9,326 nt of DNA from Ignavibacteriales bacterium (GCA_016218005.1 JACRFF010000177.1:1-9326), one strand, 5' to 3'. Positions 1 to 6,396 are shown, numbered from the stretch's first letter. Translations and numbers: made by a program. Notes: generated by a model from the sequence alone, not told the origin.

Positions 1-875
1 CGGGCTATGCGATCGAGAATTTTATTCAAACGGACGCGGCGGTCAATCCGGGCAACTCAGGCGGTTCGTTGGTTGATATCACCGGAGCGGTCATTGGCAT
101 CAACTCTGCCATTGCCACGACGAATGCCCGCTATCAGGGCTACAGCTTTGCCATTCCCATCAACTTGGCTAAGAAAGTTGCCGGCGACATCATAAAGTAC
201 GGCAAAGTGCGGCGCGGATTCATCGGCGTGACGATCGGTGCGGTAGATGCCGTGGTAGCGAAGGCGAACGGGTTGGAAAAGGCAAAGGGAGTGATCGTTC
301 AAACAGTAAATGCGCATAGCGCTGGCGAAGACGCCGACATTCAGGAAGGTGATATTATTTTGTCGGTCGATGGCAAGGAAGTGAATACCCCGAACGCGCT
401 TCAGACTGCTGTCGCAGCTCATTCGCCGGGGGAAAGCGTATCCCTTAAGATTTGGCGCAACAAGTCGGTTATCGAAAAAAGTGTCACACTCAAAGCTCGC
501 GAAGATGAAGAAGAAGACGTCAAGCCGGTGAAGTTAAAGAAGAAAGGGGCTGATGAAGGGGCGGAGGATGTTTCAGGCAAGAGCATCACATTGAAAGATT
601 TTGGAGTGACGGTGAAAATGCTCGATGCCAAAACGAAGAAGTCTTCGGAAGTGGAGAAAGGAGTCCTTGTCGAATCTCTGGAGCCGTTTGGTTTGGCCCA
701 GTCGCGGGGGTTGTTTGTCGGCGACGTGATTGTCAGTGTGGGCAGCCAACCGGTGAGTTCGCCGGAACAGTTTGAACAAACCGTCAAGAAGCTCAAGTCC
801 GGCGAAGCCGTTATGTTGCGCGTAAAAGGAACCGACAAACGGACTCGCTTCGTTGCTATCGAAATGCCGAAATAG
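1..875 (+). CDS. Deg/HtrA-family serine protease with two PDZ domains (5' partial)
   Basis: This is the C-terminal 290 residues of a periplasmic Deg/HtrA protease, a chaperone-protease that degrades misfolded envelope proteins. The window opens inside the protease domain; the frame is read from base 3. The catalytic serine sits in the GNSGG motif at fragment residues 17-21 (Ser codon at 57-59), preceded by the family's [13 protein letters not shown] stretch. The His and Asp of the triad and any signal peptide lie upstream of the window. A first PDZ domain covers about residues 70-155 (it begins RRGFIGV), followed by a charged Glu/Asp/Lys linker at about 156-180, and a second PDZ domain at about 190-288. 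Two PDZ domains fit DegP/DegQ rather than DegS; I cannot tell which of the two. The gene ends in TAG and is followed by an intrinsic terminator, so it closes its transcription unit. Confidence 0.95.
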   Translation, partial: GYAIENFIQTDAAVNPGNSGGSLVDITGAVIGINSAIATTNARYQGYSFAIPINLAKKVAGDIIKYGKVRRGFIGVTIGAVDAVVAKANGLEKAKGVIVQTVNAHSAGEDADIQEGDIILSVDGKEVNTPNALQTAVAAHSPGESVSLKIWRNKSVIEKSVTLKAREDEEEDVKPVKLKKKGADEGAEDVSGKSITLKDFGVTVKMLDAKTKKSSEVEKGVLVESLEPFGLAQSRGLFVGDVIVSVGSQPVSSPEQFEQTVKKLKSGEAVMLRVKGTDKRTRFVAIEMPK

Positions 876-901
876 GCGTTCAGCGAGCATCAAACTTGAT
901 C

Positions 902-938
902 AACGGCGCGGCCATCAAGCTACGCCGTTTCTTTTTTT
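902..938 (+). terminator. Intrinsic terminator after the htrA-like gene
   Basis: A 7-bp perfect stem, AACGGCG at 902-908 with CGCCGTT at 923-929, closes a 14-base loop and is followed by a T-rich run (TTTCTTTTTTT, 928-938). It lies 27 bases after the protease stop codon and 45 bases before aroC, so it probably separates the two transcription units. A second 6-bp stem (895-900 with 914-919) interleaves with it; see findings. Confidence 0.75.
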
Positions 939-970
939 GCGAAAAGTAAGTTTATTGAGCTATCAAAAGT

Positions 971-975
971 AGGAG
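971..975 (+). promoter_or_regulatory. Shine-Dalgarno site of aroC
   Basis: AGGAG lies 7 bases upstream of the ATG at 983. It is one of the clearest ribosome binding sites in the window and fixes the aroC start. I see no convincing promoter between the preceding terminator and this site: the best -35/-10 pair would put the transcription start inside the SD itself. Confidence 0.8.
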
Positions 976-982
976 ATGCATT

Positions 983-2158
983 ATGATTCGTTACCTGACT
1001 GCGGGAGAATCTCACGGCAAAGCTCTGGTGGGGATCCTTGAGGGAATGCCGGCTGGCATTAAAATTTCTTCGGAGTACATCAACCACCAGCTCTGGCGAC
1101 GCCAACAAGGATATGGGCGCGGCGGAAGAATGCGCATCGAAAGCGACACGGTTGAAATTCTGAGCGGCGTAAGATTCGGAAAGACTCTTGGTACTCCCAT
1201 CTCCCTGTTAATCCACAATCAGGATTACAATAACTGGAGAGAGAAGATGGCGGTGGAGGGAAGCGGCGGTTCGGTGGAACGCATGAGAATTCCGAGACCG
1301 GGCCATGCGGATTACGTCGGCGCCGTCAAGTACGGATTTGACGACCTTCGGGATGTCATTGAGCGAGCGAGTGCCCGCGAAACGGCGATGCGAGTTGCGT
1401 GTTGCACGATTGTCCGAAAATTTTTGGAAGAGTGCGGCATCTTCATCGGAAGCCACGTGCTGAGCATTGGCTCAGCTTCCCTTGCGGATAGAGCGGATAC
1501 CGATCGGCTCATCAAGCGTTACACTTCAAAAGCTTCGTGCGCAGCATACAAAGTTACCGAGCTTGCAGATCGCTCGCCGGTACGCATACTCGACCACAGA
1601 ACTTCTGAACGCGCTGTTGCAGCCATCAAAAAGGCAAAGAAGGCGGGAGACACGCTCGGCGGCATCTTCGAGGTTATCGTTACCGGATTGCCAATTGGTT
1701 TGGGGAATTACGCCCAATGGGACCGCAAGCTTGATGGGTTGCTTGCGCAAGCGTTGATGTCCATTCAAGCCATCAAGGGCGTGGAAATTGGAGACGGGTT
1801 TGAGATGGCTCGTAGGCATGGTTCACAAGCTCACGATCCATTTGTAGCCAAAGGCAAAAGGATCGACCGCAGTTCTAACCACGCCGGTGGACTTGAAGGT
1901 GGAGTGACCAATGGCCAGATGCTGGTTTTGCGTGCCGCCATGAAGCCAATTTCCACGCTTGCAAAGCCATTGAAGTCCATTGACCTGGACACATTGAAGC
2001 CGACGCCTGCTCGGTATGAGCGGTCGGATGTTTGCGCTGTTCCGGCTGCATCCGTCATCGGAGAAGCGGTTGTCGCTCCGGCTCTTGCCTCCGCTGTGAT
2101 GGAGAGATTCGGAGGGGACGCCTTGGATGTCATTCAGACCCACATAAAGTCCAAGTAG
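983..2158 (+). CDS. aroC: Chorismate synthase
   Basis: Chorismate synthase catalyses the last step of the shikimate pathway, converting 5-enolpyruvylshikimate 3-phosphate to chorismate with reduced FMN as cofactor; chorismate feeds Trp, Phe, Tyr, folate and quinone synthesis. The 391 residues are full length, close to the ~390-residue form seen in Gram-positive bacteria and longer than the ~360 of E. coli (from memory). Visible family signatures are GESHG at 8-12, QGYGRGGRM around 42-50, RPGHADYVGAVKYG at 105-118, RASARETAMRVA at 128-139, HGSQAHD at 279-285, the FMN/substrate-contacting segment RSSNHAGGLEGGVTNG at 296-311, and RSDVCAVPAASVIGEA at 347-362. The start is the ATG with AGGAG 7 bases upstream. 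The gene appears monocistronic, with terminators on both sides, and no other shikimate gene is nearby. Nothing looks damaged. Confidence 0.98.
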   Translation: MIRYLTAGESHGKALVGILEGMPAGIKISSEYINHQLWRRQQGYGRGGRMRIESDTVEILSGVRFGKTLGTPISLLIHNQDYNNWREKMAVEGSGGSVERMRIPRPGHADYVGAVKYGFDDLRDVIERASARETAMRVACCTIVRKFLEECGIFIGSHVLSIGSASLADRADTDRLIKRYTSKASCAAYKVTELADRSPVRILDHRTSERAVAAIKKAKKAGDTLGGIFEVIVTGLPIGLGNYAQWDRKLDGLLAQALMSIQAIKGVEIGDGFEMARRHGSQAHDPFVAKGKRIDRSSNHAGGLEGGVTNGQMLVLRAAMKPISTLAKPLKSIDLDTLKPTPARYERSDVCAVPAASVIGEAVVAPALASAVMERFGGDALDVIQTHIKSK

Positions 2159-2161
2159 TGC

Positions 2162-2188
2162 GGAAGCACTTCGTTGCTTGCCTTTTTT
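2162..2188 (+). terminator. Probable intrinsic terminator after aroC
   Basis: Just after the aroC stop, AAGCA (2164-2168) pairs with TGCTT (2175-2179) around a 6-base loop, extended by GG (2162-2163) with CC (2181-2182) across one bulged G. Six T residues follow at 2183-2188. The stem is short, so termination may be partial, but position and T-run fit a terminator. Confidence 0.55.
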
Positions 2189-2206
2189 CACGCAATAAGC
2201 TATATT
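2178..2206 (+). promoter_or_regulatory. Candidate sigma70-type promoter for the HNH-trpS-scpAB block
   Basis: TTGCCT (2178-2183, four of six matches to TTGACA) and TATATT (2201-2206, five of six to TATAAT) are separated by 17 bases, the optimal spacing. Transcription would start near 2213, leaving a leader of about 109 bases before the HNH start. The -35 box overlaps the 3' arm of the aroC terminator. It is the only good promoter-like pair I found ahead of the long gene block. In Bacteroidota the promoter consensus differs, so if the organism belongs there this may be wrong. Confidence 0.4.
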
Positions 2207-2219
2207 TTTCATAGTGATT

Positions 2220-2270
2220 ATGGAAGTCTTTCAAGAAGCATCTGAACAAAGCGCTTCAGCGCACATATAG
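2220..2270 (+). other. Possible 16-codon leader ORF upstream of the HNH gene
   Basis: ATG at 2220 opens a 16-residue reading frame (MEVFQEASEQSASAHI) that stops with TAG at 2268-2270, in the same frame as the HNH gene 51 bases downstream. No SD precedes it, but if transcription starts near 2213 it would be almost leaderless. AGGAGG (2269-2274) overlaps its stop. It resembles no leader peptide I know and has no run of regulatory codons. It may well be chance. Confidence 0.15.
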
Positions 2271-2274
2271 GAGG
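2269..2274 (+). promoter_or_regulatory. Orphan consensus Shine-Dalgarno sequence (AGGAGG)
   Basis: A perfect AGGAGG sits in the leader of the HNH gene, but no ATG, GTG or TTG occurs within the next 25 bases. The accepted HNH start is 47 bases further on and has its own weaker GAGG at 2314-2317. A role in ribosome standby or a translation-coupling signal is possible; chance is equally possible. Confidence 0.25.
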
Positions 2275-2321
2275 CGTCCGTCTTCAGCGCGAGATACGAT
2301 TTTGTTGATTCACGAGGAACG

Positions 2322-2825
2322 TTGGGCCGAAAGGTGCTAGTGCTCAACAATAACTACGAGCCGCTGAGCATCTGCAATGTCAAGAAGGCAATCATTCTCC
2401 TCTGGCTTGGCAAAGCCGAATTGATTGCTGCCGCTGATGGTAGAGTTCTCCGGTCGGTTTCCACAACGATGCCGTATCCGAGCATCGTCCGTCTTTCCGT
2501 TTACGTCCGAGTTCCCTACAAGAAAACTGTTCTTTCCAGAAAGAATATTCTTCGCCGGGATGGACATCGGTGCCAGTACTGCGGCCGCTCGGAGGGAATG
2601 CTGACAGTCGACCACATTGTTCCGAAAGCACGCGGGGGAGTTGACACGTGGGAAAATCTTGTAGCGGCATGCGTTGTGTGCAACAACCGCAAAGGAGACC
2701 GGACGCCGCACGAAGCGAGCATGCACTTGATGCGAAAGCCAATCCGACCCAACCACGTGATGTTCATTCGTCATTTTGTCGGCTCGGTGGATGATCACTG
2801 GAAGCCGTACTTGTTCATGAATTAA
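2322..2825 (+). CDS. HNH endonuclease family protein
   Basis: This 167-residue protein carries a C-terminal HNH (beta-beta-alpha-metal) nuclease domain. The zinc ribbon is Cys84/Cys87 (CQYC) with Cys117/Cys120 (CVVC). The catalytic core is VDHIVPKARGG at 96-106 (Asp97, His98), Asn112 in WENL and the CNNRKG segment at 120-125. The N-terminal ~75 residues (VLVLNNNYEPLSICNV, then KAELI) match the start of a widespread stand-alone bacterial HNH family of ~165 residues whose biological role is, to my knowledge, not established. The start is a TTG with GAGG 4 bases upstream; the frame is closed by TAG at 2268-2270 and no ATG or GTG lies between. trpS follows after 12 bases, so they are probably co-transcribed. 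All metal and catalytic residues are present. It has no intron, intein or restriction-methylation partner nearby, which argues for a host housekeeping function rather than a selfish element. Confidence 0.9.
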   Translation: MGRKVLVLNNNYEPLSICNVKKAIILLWLGKAELIAAADGRVLRSVSTTMPYPSIVRLSVYVRVPYKKTVLSRKNILRRDGHRCQYCGRSEGMLTVDHIVPKARGGVDTWENLVAACVVCNNRKGDRTPHEASMHLMRKPIRPNHVMFIRHFVGSVDDHWKPYLFMN

Positions 2826-2829
2826 GGGA
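2824..2829 (+). promoter_or_regulatory. Candidate Shine-Dalgarno site for a CTG start of trpS
   Basis: AAGGGA overlaps the HNH stop codon. It lies 8 bases before CTG at 2838, a normal spacing, but only 1 base before TTG at 2831, which is too close. This favours the CTG as the trpS start in the sequence as given. Confidence 0.4.
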
Positions 2830-2832
2830 ATT

Positions 2833-2846
2833 GACGTCTGACGTCT
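2833..2846 (+). repeat. 7-bp tandem duplication (GACGTCT x2) at the trpS start
   Basis: GACGTCT occurs twice head to tail, at 2833-2839 and 2840-2846. Removing one copy would join TTG (2831) in frame to trpS and give the same first residues (M-T-S-R-K-K-K) that the CTG at 2838 gives now. Such a duplication can arise by replication slippage or be an assembly error. Confidence 0.9.
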
Positions 2847-3824
2847 CGCAAAAAGAAAGTCATCTTAAGCGGAATGCGCCCAACGGGCAAACTGCACCTC
2901 GGCCATCTCGTTGGCGCGTTGGAAAGCTGGGTGGCGCTGCAGGGAGAGTATCAGAACTATCACCTTGTTGCCGATTATCATGCACTGACGACGAACCCGA
3001 GTACCAAAGATATCTATCAGAATTCCCTCGATATGTTGGTAGACTGGTTAGCAGTTGGCATCGACCCAAAGCAGAGTCCTATGTTCCGCCAGTCGCAGGT
3101 GAAGGAACACTCGGAGCTGCATCTGATCCTTTCGATGCTGATCACGACCTCACGCTTGGAACGCAATCCGAGTCTCAAAGAACAAATCCGCGATTTGAAC
3201 CTTGACACGATCGCCTACGGACATCTTGGCTACCCCGTACTGCAAGCAGCCGACATTCTGCTCTACAAAGGAAACCTCGTGCCGGTGGGTGAAGACCAAC
3301 TGCCGCACATCGAAATGACGAGAGAGATTGCGCGTCGGTTCAACACGGAGTACGCTCCTGTATTTCCTGAACCTGAAGGCAAGCTCACACAATTTGCGCG
3401 GCTTATTGGTTTGGACGGAACGCGGATGAGTAAGTCGGTGGGGAACACAATTCTTCTCTCTGATGATTCGGAGACGGTCAAAAAGAAAATGCGGACGGCG
3501 GTAACGGACCCGGCAAAAGTGCGCAAGAACGACCCCGGCCATCCGGATATCTGTCTCGTGTTTTCGTATCACCAGAAATTCAACGCCCCCGAAGTCTTGG
3601 AGATTCGCACCGGTTGCGAGAGCGGCGCGCTCGGTTGCGTGGAATGCAAGTCAACATGCGCTGAACGAATTGCCGCAGCGCTCCGGCCAATGCGTGAACG
3701 GCGCGTTCAGTTTGAACAACATCCCTCAGACGTGAAAGACATCTTGGCTGATGGTGAGCAGCGCGCTCGTGAAATTGCGCGCACGACTATGAGCGAAGTT
3801 CACGCTGCCATGAACTTAGGTTGA
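2838..3824 (+). CDS. trpS: Tryptophanyl-tRNA synthetase (CTG start proposed)
   Basis: TrpRS is a class Ic aminoacyl-tRNA synthetase that charges tRNA-Trp in the cytoplasm. Counting from the CTG it has 328 residues, normal for bacterial TrpRS. The HIGH-type motif is HLGH in MRPTGKLHLGHLVGAL, and the KMSKS-type motif is MSKS in GTRMSKSVGN (197-200). A C-terminal segment with GALGCVECK and RPMRERR is typical. The start is the problem. The conserved first strand KKVILSG lies upstream of the first ATG (2874), and a TGA at 2832-2834 closes the frame, with no ATG, GTG or TTG between. CTG at 2838, 8 bases after AAGGGA, is the best start. Alternatives are a sequence error (see findings) or starting at 2874, which would lose the first strand. 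It sits 12 bases after the HNH gene and 10 before scpA. Confidence 0.93.
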   Translation: MTSRKKKVILSGMRPTGKLHLGHLVGALESWVALQGEYQNYHLVADYHALTTNPSTKDIYQNSLDMLVDWLAVGIDPKQSPMFRQSQVKEHSELHLILSMLITTSRLERNPSLKEQIRDLNLDTIAYGHLGYPVLQAADILLYKGNLVPVGEDQLPHIEMTREIARRFNTEYAPVFPEPEGKLTQFARLIGLDGTRMSKSVGNTILLSDDSETVKKKMRTAVTDPAKVRKNDPGHPDICLVFSYHQKFNAPEVLEIRTGCESGALGCVECKSTCAERIAAALRPMRERRVQFEQHPSDVKDILADGEQRAREIARTTMSEVHAAMNLG

Positions 3825-3826
3825 GG
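3823..3826 (+). promoter_or_regulatory. Shine-Dalgarno site of scpA
   Basis: GAGG overlaps the trpS TGA stop and lies 8 bases before the ATG at 3835. It supports this start and suggests translational coupling of scpA to trpS. Confidence 0.55.
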
Positions 3827-3834
3827 CGGGTTCA

Positions 3835-4548
3835 ATGTATAACATCAAACTCCAAGATTTTGAAGGCCCGCTTGACCTGCTCCTGTTTTTCATTAAGCGG
3901 GATGAGTTGGATATCTATGACATCCCGATTGCGCGCATTACGAAAGAGTTTCTCGATTACCTGCATTATATCCAGCAGCTTGACCTTGAGATCGCGGGTG
4001 AGTTTTTGGTGGTGGCGGCTGAGCTGATGCAAATCAAAGTGAAGCTGTTGCTGCCCCCCGAACCCGGGCAACAAGAGGAAGCCGACCCTCGCGCAAATCT
4101 CGTAAAGCGGTTAGTGGAATACAAGCGGTTCAAAGAAGTGGCAGAAGCGATGAAGCGCCAAGAAGAGGAAGCATGGCTGTTGCATCCGCGTGGGTATCGG
4201 ACGGCTGATGAACATACGATCGTCGAAGAAACGGGGGAGGATATTGTCCGCGACGTGAGCTTTTTCGATCTCATTGCCGCATTCAAATTTTCGATGGATC
4301 GTATGCCGCGCCGGTTTGTGCACGAGATACAGCGTATTCCGGTAACGATTGACCAGCAGATAGAGTACATCAGAGATTTCTTTTCGAGACGCTCGGAAGG
4401 GACATTCTTCGATCTATGTCAGGAGTTTGAAAAGATTCGGATTGTGGTAACGTTTCTCGCGCTGCTCGAAGTGATACGTTCAAAAGTTGTTATCGTGCGG
4501 CAAGCGGGACCGTTTGGGGAACTTTCGATCATGCGCAACGTGAATTAA
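3835..4548 (+). CDS. scpA: Segregation and condensation protein A (kleisin)
   Basis: ScpA is the kleisin subunit of the bacterial SMC-ScpAB condensin, bridging the two SMC heads and binding a ScpB dimer in its middle, to organise and segregate the chromosome. The 237 residues are a usual length. The N-terminal SMC-neck-binding domain shows the hallmark FEGPLDLLLFFI at 9-20 and continues through IAGEFLVVAAELMQIKVKLLL (53-73). A polar linker rich in Glu, Arg and Lys (about 76-135) would carry the ScpB-binding region. The C-terminal winged helix, which contacts the other SMC head, covers about 165-235 with the typical VVTFLALLEVIRSK (204-217) and PFGEL (226-230). It lies 10 bases after trpS and 4 before scpB, the common scpA-scpB pair. 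No smc gene is in the window. Confidence 0.97.
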   Translation: MYNIKLQDFEGPLDLLLFFIKRDELDIYDIPIARITKEFLDYLHYIQQLDLEIAGEFLVVAAELMQIKVKLLLPPEPGQQEEADPRANLVKRLVEYKRFKEVAEAMKRQEEEAWLLHPRGYRTADEHTIVEETGEDIVRDVSFFDLIAAFKFSMDRMPRRFVHEIQRIPVTIDQQIEYIRDFFSRRSEGTFFDLCQEFEKIRIVVTFLALLEVIRSKVVIVRQAGPFGELSIMRNVN

Positions 4549-4552
4549 CCCA

Positions 4553-5692
4553 ATGGCAGACGTAGCGGAACAACAAAAAATCGAGTTACAGGTACCGACG
4601 ACGCTGAAAGCATTGGTCGAGGCGTTGATCTTTGCCGCCCAACAGCCGCTCACGATTGCCGAGTTGAAAGCCATTTACCAAGGCGAGCGCCGCAATGAAA
4701 CATCGCGGCTCATCGAAGCCGAAACGATTCGGCAGGCGGTGAACGACCTTAATGATGAATATGCAAAAGCTGGCCGTCCGTACCGCATCATTCAAATTGC
4801 CGGCGGCTTTCAATTTGCCACGGTCAAGGAATATGCTGATTGGATTGGAAAGCTTTATCGCGAGCAAGGCCGCCGCAAGCTTTCACAGTCCGGCATCGAG
4901 ACGCTTGCCATCATCGCCTACAAGCAACCGATCACCAAATCTGAAGTCGAAGCGATTCGCGGCGTCAATTGCGACTACGTATTGAAATCACTTTTAGAAA
5001 AAGAATTAGTTACGGTAATGGGTCGTGCGGAGACTGTGGGCCGGCCATTGTTGTATGGAACGACTCGTGAATTTCTCAAGTACTTTGGCTTGAACGAAAT
5101 TACCGACCTGCCGCGGCCTCGGGAGATTGAAGAGATTCTGGGCGAAAGCCAATTTGAAACTGAACGCCGCATGCTTGAAGCCCAAGCAGGCATCGATCAG
5201 ATGAAGAAAGAGCAAGAGGACTTCAAGTCGCGTCTGCCGCACATTCCCAAACGGAAGTCTGAGCTTGACCAAAAAGAAGTCGAGATCGTTCAGCGAAAGA
5301 AATCATGGGAAATCAAAACCATCTCGACTCAGCCAAGTCAAACTCAGGAAGTTGCGGAGCAAGAGCGAATGAAGTTCGTTCCACCCGCTGTATCGGAGGA
5401 ACCGACAAATGCGGCGAATGTAGTTCCGCCGGCAGAGGCTGAGATGACCCAAGCTCAAGAAGGAGCAATGCCGCAGACGGTTGTTCCTCCACGTTCAGAG
5501 AGTGCGCAAGAGGATTTAAGCATATCCGGCGACACCCGGCTGGAATCACCCAAGTCAATCGAGCACGAGTCTCCAATCGAGCATCAGGTTGATGCGGACT
5601 CCGGAGTCGATGATGCGACGCACCAACAGAAAACACGATGGCAAAACTGGAAAGAAAAACTAAGCGGGTTCATCAAGAAAATATTCGGTTGA
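4553..5692 (+). CDS. scpB: Segregation and condensation protein B with a long C-terminal tail
   Basis: ScpB dimerises and binds the ScpA linker in the SMC condensin. The conserved tandem winged-helix core spans about residues 15-190, with LSQSGIETLAIIAYKQPITK at 110-129, IRGVNCDYVLKSLLE at 135-149 and GRPLLYGTTREFLKYFGL at 163-180. ScpB is usually about 180-200 residues; this one has 379. Beyond the core there is a helical, probably coiled-coil stretch (about 188-228), then about 130 residues rich in Glu, Gln, Pro, Ser and Thr that look disordered (230-358), and finally a basic amphipathic segment (361-379) with Trp363, Trp366, Leu370, Phe373, Ile374, Ile377 and Phe378 on one face. The start ATG is 4 bases after the scpA stop, without a strong SD, suggesting coupling. 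The last 55 bases overlap rluB in another frame. Confidence 0.96.
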   Translation: MADVAEQQKIELQVPTTLKALVEALIFAAQQPLTIAELKAIYQGERRNETSRLIEAETIRQAVNDLNDEYAKAGRPYRIIQIAGGFQFATVKEYADWIGKLYREQGRRKLSQSGIETLAIIAYKQPITKSEVEAIRGVNCDYVLKSLLEKELVTVMGRAETVGRPLLYGTTREFLKYFGLNEITDLPRPREIEEILGESQFETERRMLEAQAGIDQMKKEQEDFKSRLPHIPKRKSELDQKEVEIVQRKKSWEIKTISTQPSQTQEVAEQERMKFVPPAVSEEPTNAANVVPPAEAEMTQAQEGAMPQTVVPPRSESAQEDLSISGDTRLESPKSIEHESPIEHQVDADSGVDDATHQQKTRWQNWKEKLSGFIKKIFG

Positions 5693-6396
5693 ATAAATTT
5701 CTTGCCACGGCTGGCGTTGGCTCGCGAAGAGGAAACGACAAACTCATCGCATCGGGTGCGGTTACGGTGAACGGCGAAACGGTGATGGAGTTGGGGACCA
5801 AGGTTGATCCTTCCCGCGATAAAATATTCGTTCACGGCCAACAGATTGTCCTTCAAGATCGACTGGTGTATGTTGTGTTGAACAAACCCAAAGATGCCAT
5901 CACCACTGTGAGTGATGAGAAGAAGCGCACAACGGTGATGAACTATGTTCGAGTGAAGGAGCGCATTTATCCTGTCGGGCGTTTGGATCGGAACACGACG
6001 GGTGTGTTGCTCTTCACCAACGATGGAGAGTTTGCGCATGCGTTGATGCACCCGCGATTTGAGATTGAACGAGCGTACCGCGTTACGCTCGATAAATCCA
6101 TGGTGCAACCCGACCTTGCGCGTCTCCGCAAAGGAGTGCGGCTCGCTGATGGCTTGGCAAAGCCACAATCGGCTGAAATCATTGACGGCTCAGGCAGAAA
6201 GAAAGTGCTGGTCGTCTTGCGCGAGGGCCGTAACCGTGAAGTGCGCAGAATGTTTGAAGCGATCGGCTACGATGTTCGTCAACTTGACCGCGTTTCCTAC
6301 GCGGGGATCACGCCTCTGGGATTAACCCGCGGCGAGTGGCGTCACCTCACAAAACAGGAAGTAGAATATCTCAAACAACAAGCAGGCATCAACTAG
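5638..6396 (+). CDS. rluB: RluB/RsuA-family 23S rRNA pseudouridine synthase
   Basis: The protein isomerises a uridine in rRNA to pseudouridine; by similarity to RluB the target would be U2605 (E. coli numbering) of 23S rRNA in the large-subunit peptidyl-transferase region. It has 252 residues. After a 15-residue basic leader comes an S4 RNA-binding domain (about 16-75, IRLNKFLATAGVGSRR). The catalytic domain follows, with NKPKDAITTVSD at 82-93 and the active-site Asp117 in GRLDRNTTGVLLFTNDGE (114-131). The C-terminal motif EGRNREVRRMFEAIGYDV covers 196-213. The ATG at 5638 lies inside scpB (55-base overlap) with no clear SD. A TTG at 5689 would start within the S4 domain, at the Leu of IRLNKF, and is less likely. 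RsuA, RluE and RluF share these motifs, so the exact target is inferred from the scpAB context and overall form. Confidence 0.92.
   Translation: MAKLERKTKRVHQENIRLNKFLATAGVGSRRGNDKLIASGAVTVNGETVMELGTKVDPSRDKIFVHGQQIVLQDRLVYVVLNKPKDAITTVSDEKKRTTVMNYVRVKERIYPVGRLDRNTTGVLLFTNDGEFAHALMHPRFEIERAYRVTLDKSMVQPDLARLRKGVRLADGLAKPQSAEIIDGSGRKKVLVVLREGRNREVRRMFEAIGYDVRQLDRVSYAGITPLGLTRGEWRHLTKQEVEYLKQQAGIN

Noticed and set aside
419..893. Long reverse-strand open frames opposite the protease gene
   Set aside because: They mirror the codon pattern of a clearly homologous forward gene, have no recognisable domain and no SD; they are shadows.
937..966. TTGCGA/TATCAA as a promoter for aroC
   Set aside because: Only four of six matches in each box with an 18-base spacer, and transcription would start on top of the Shine-Dalgarno sequence.
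2831..3205. Forward open frame starting at TTG 2831 in a frame other than trpS
   Set aside because: Its product has no known motif and runs through the conserved TrpRS region out of frame. It matters only as a possible original trpS start before the 7-bp duplication.
5584..6168. 194-codon reverse-strand open frame opposite rluB
   Set aside because: It lies fully against a confident forward gene with conserved catalytic motifs, and its translation shows no family signature.
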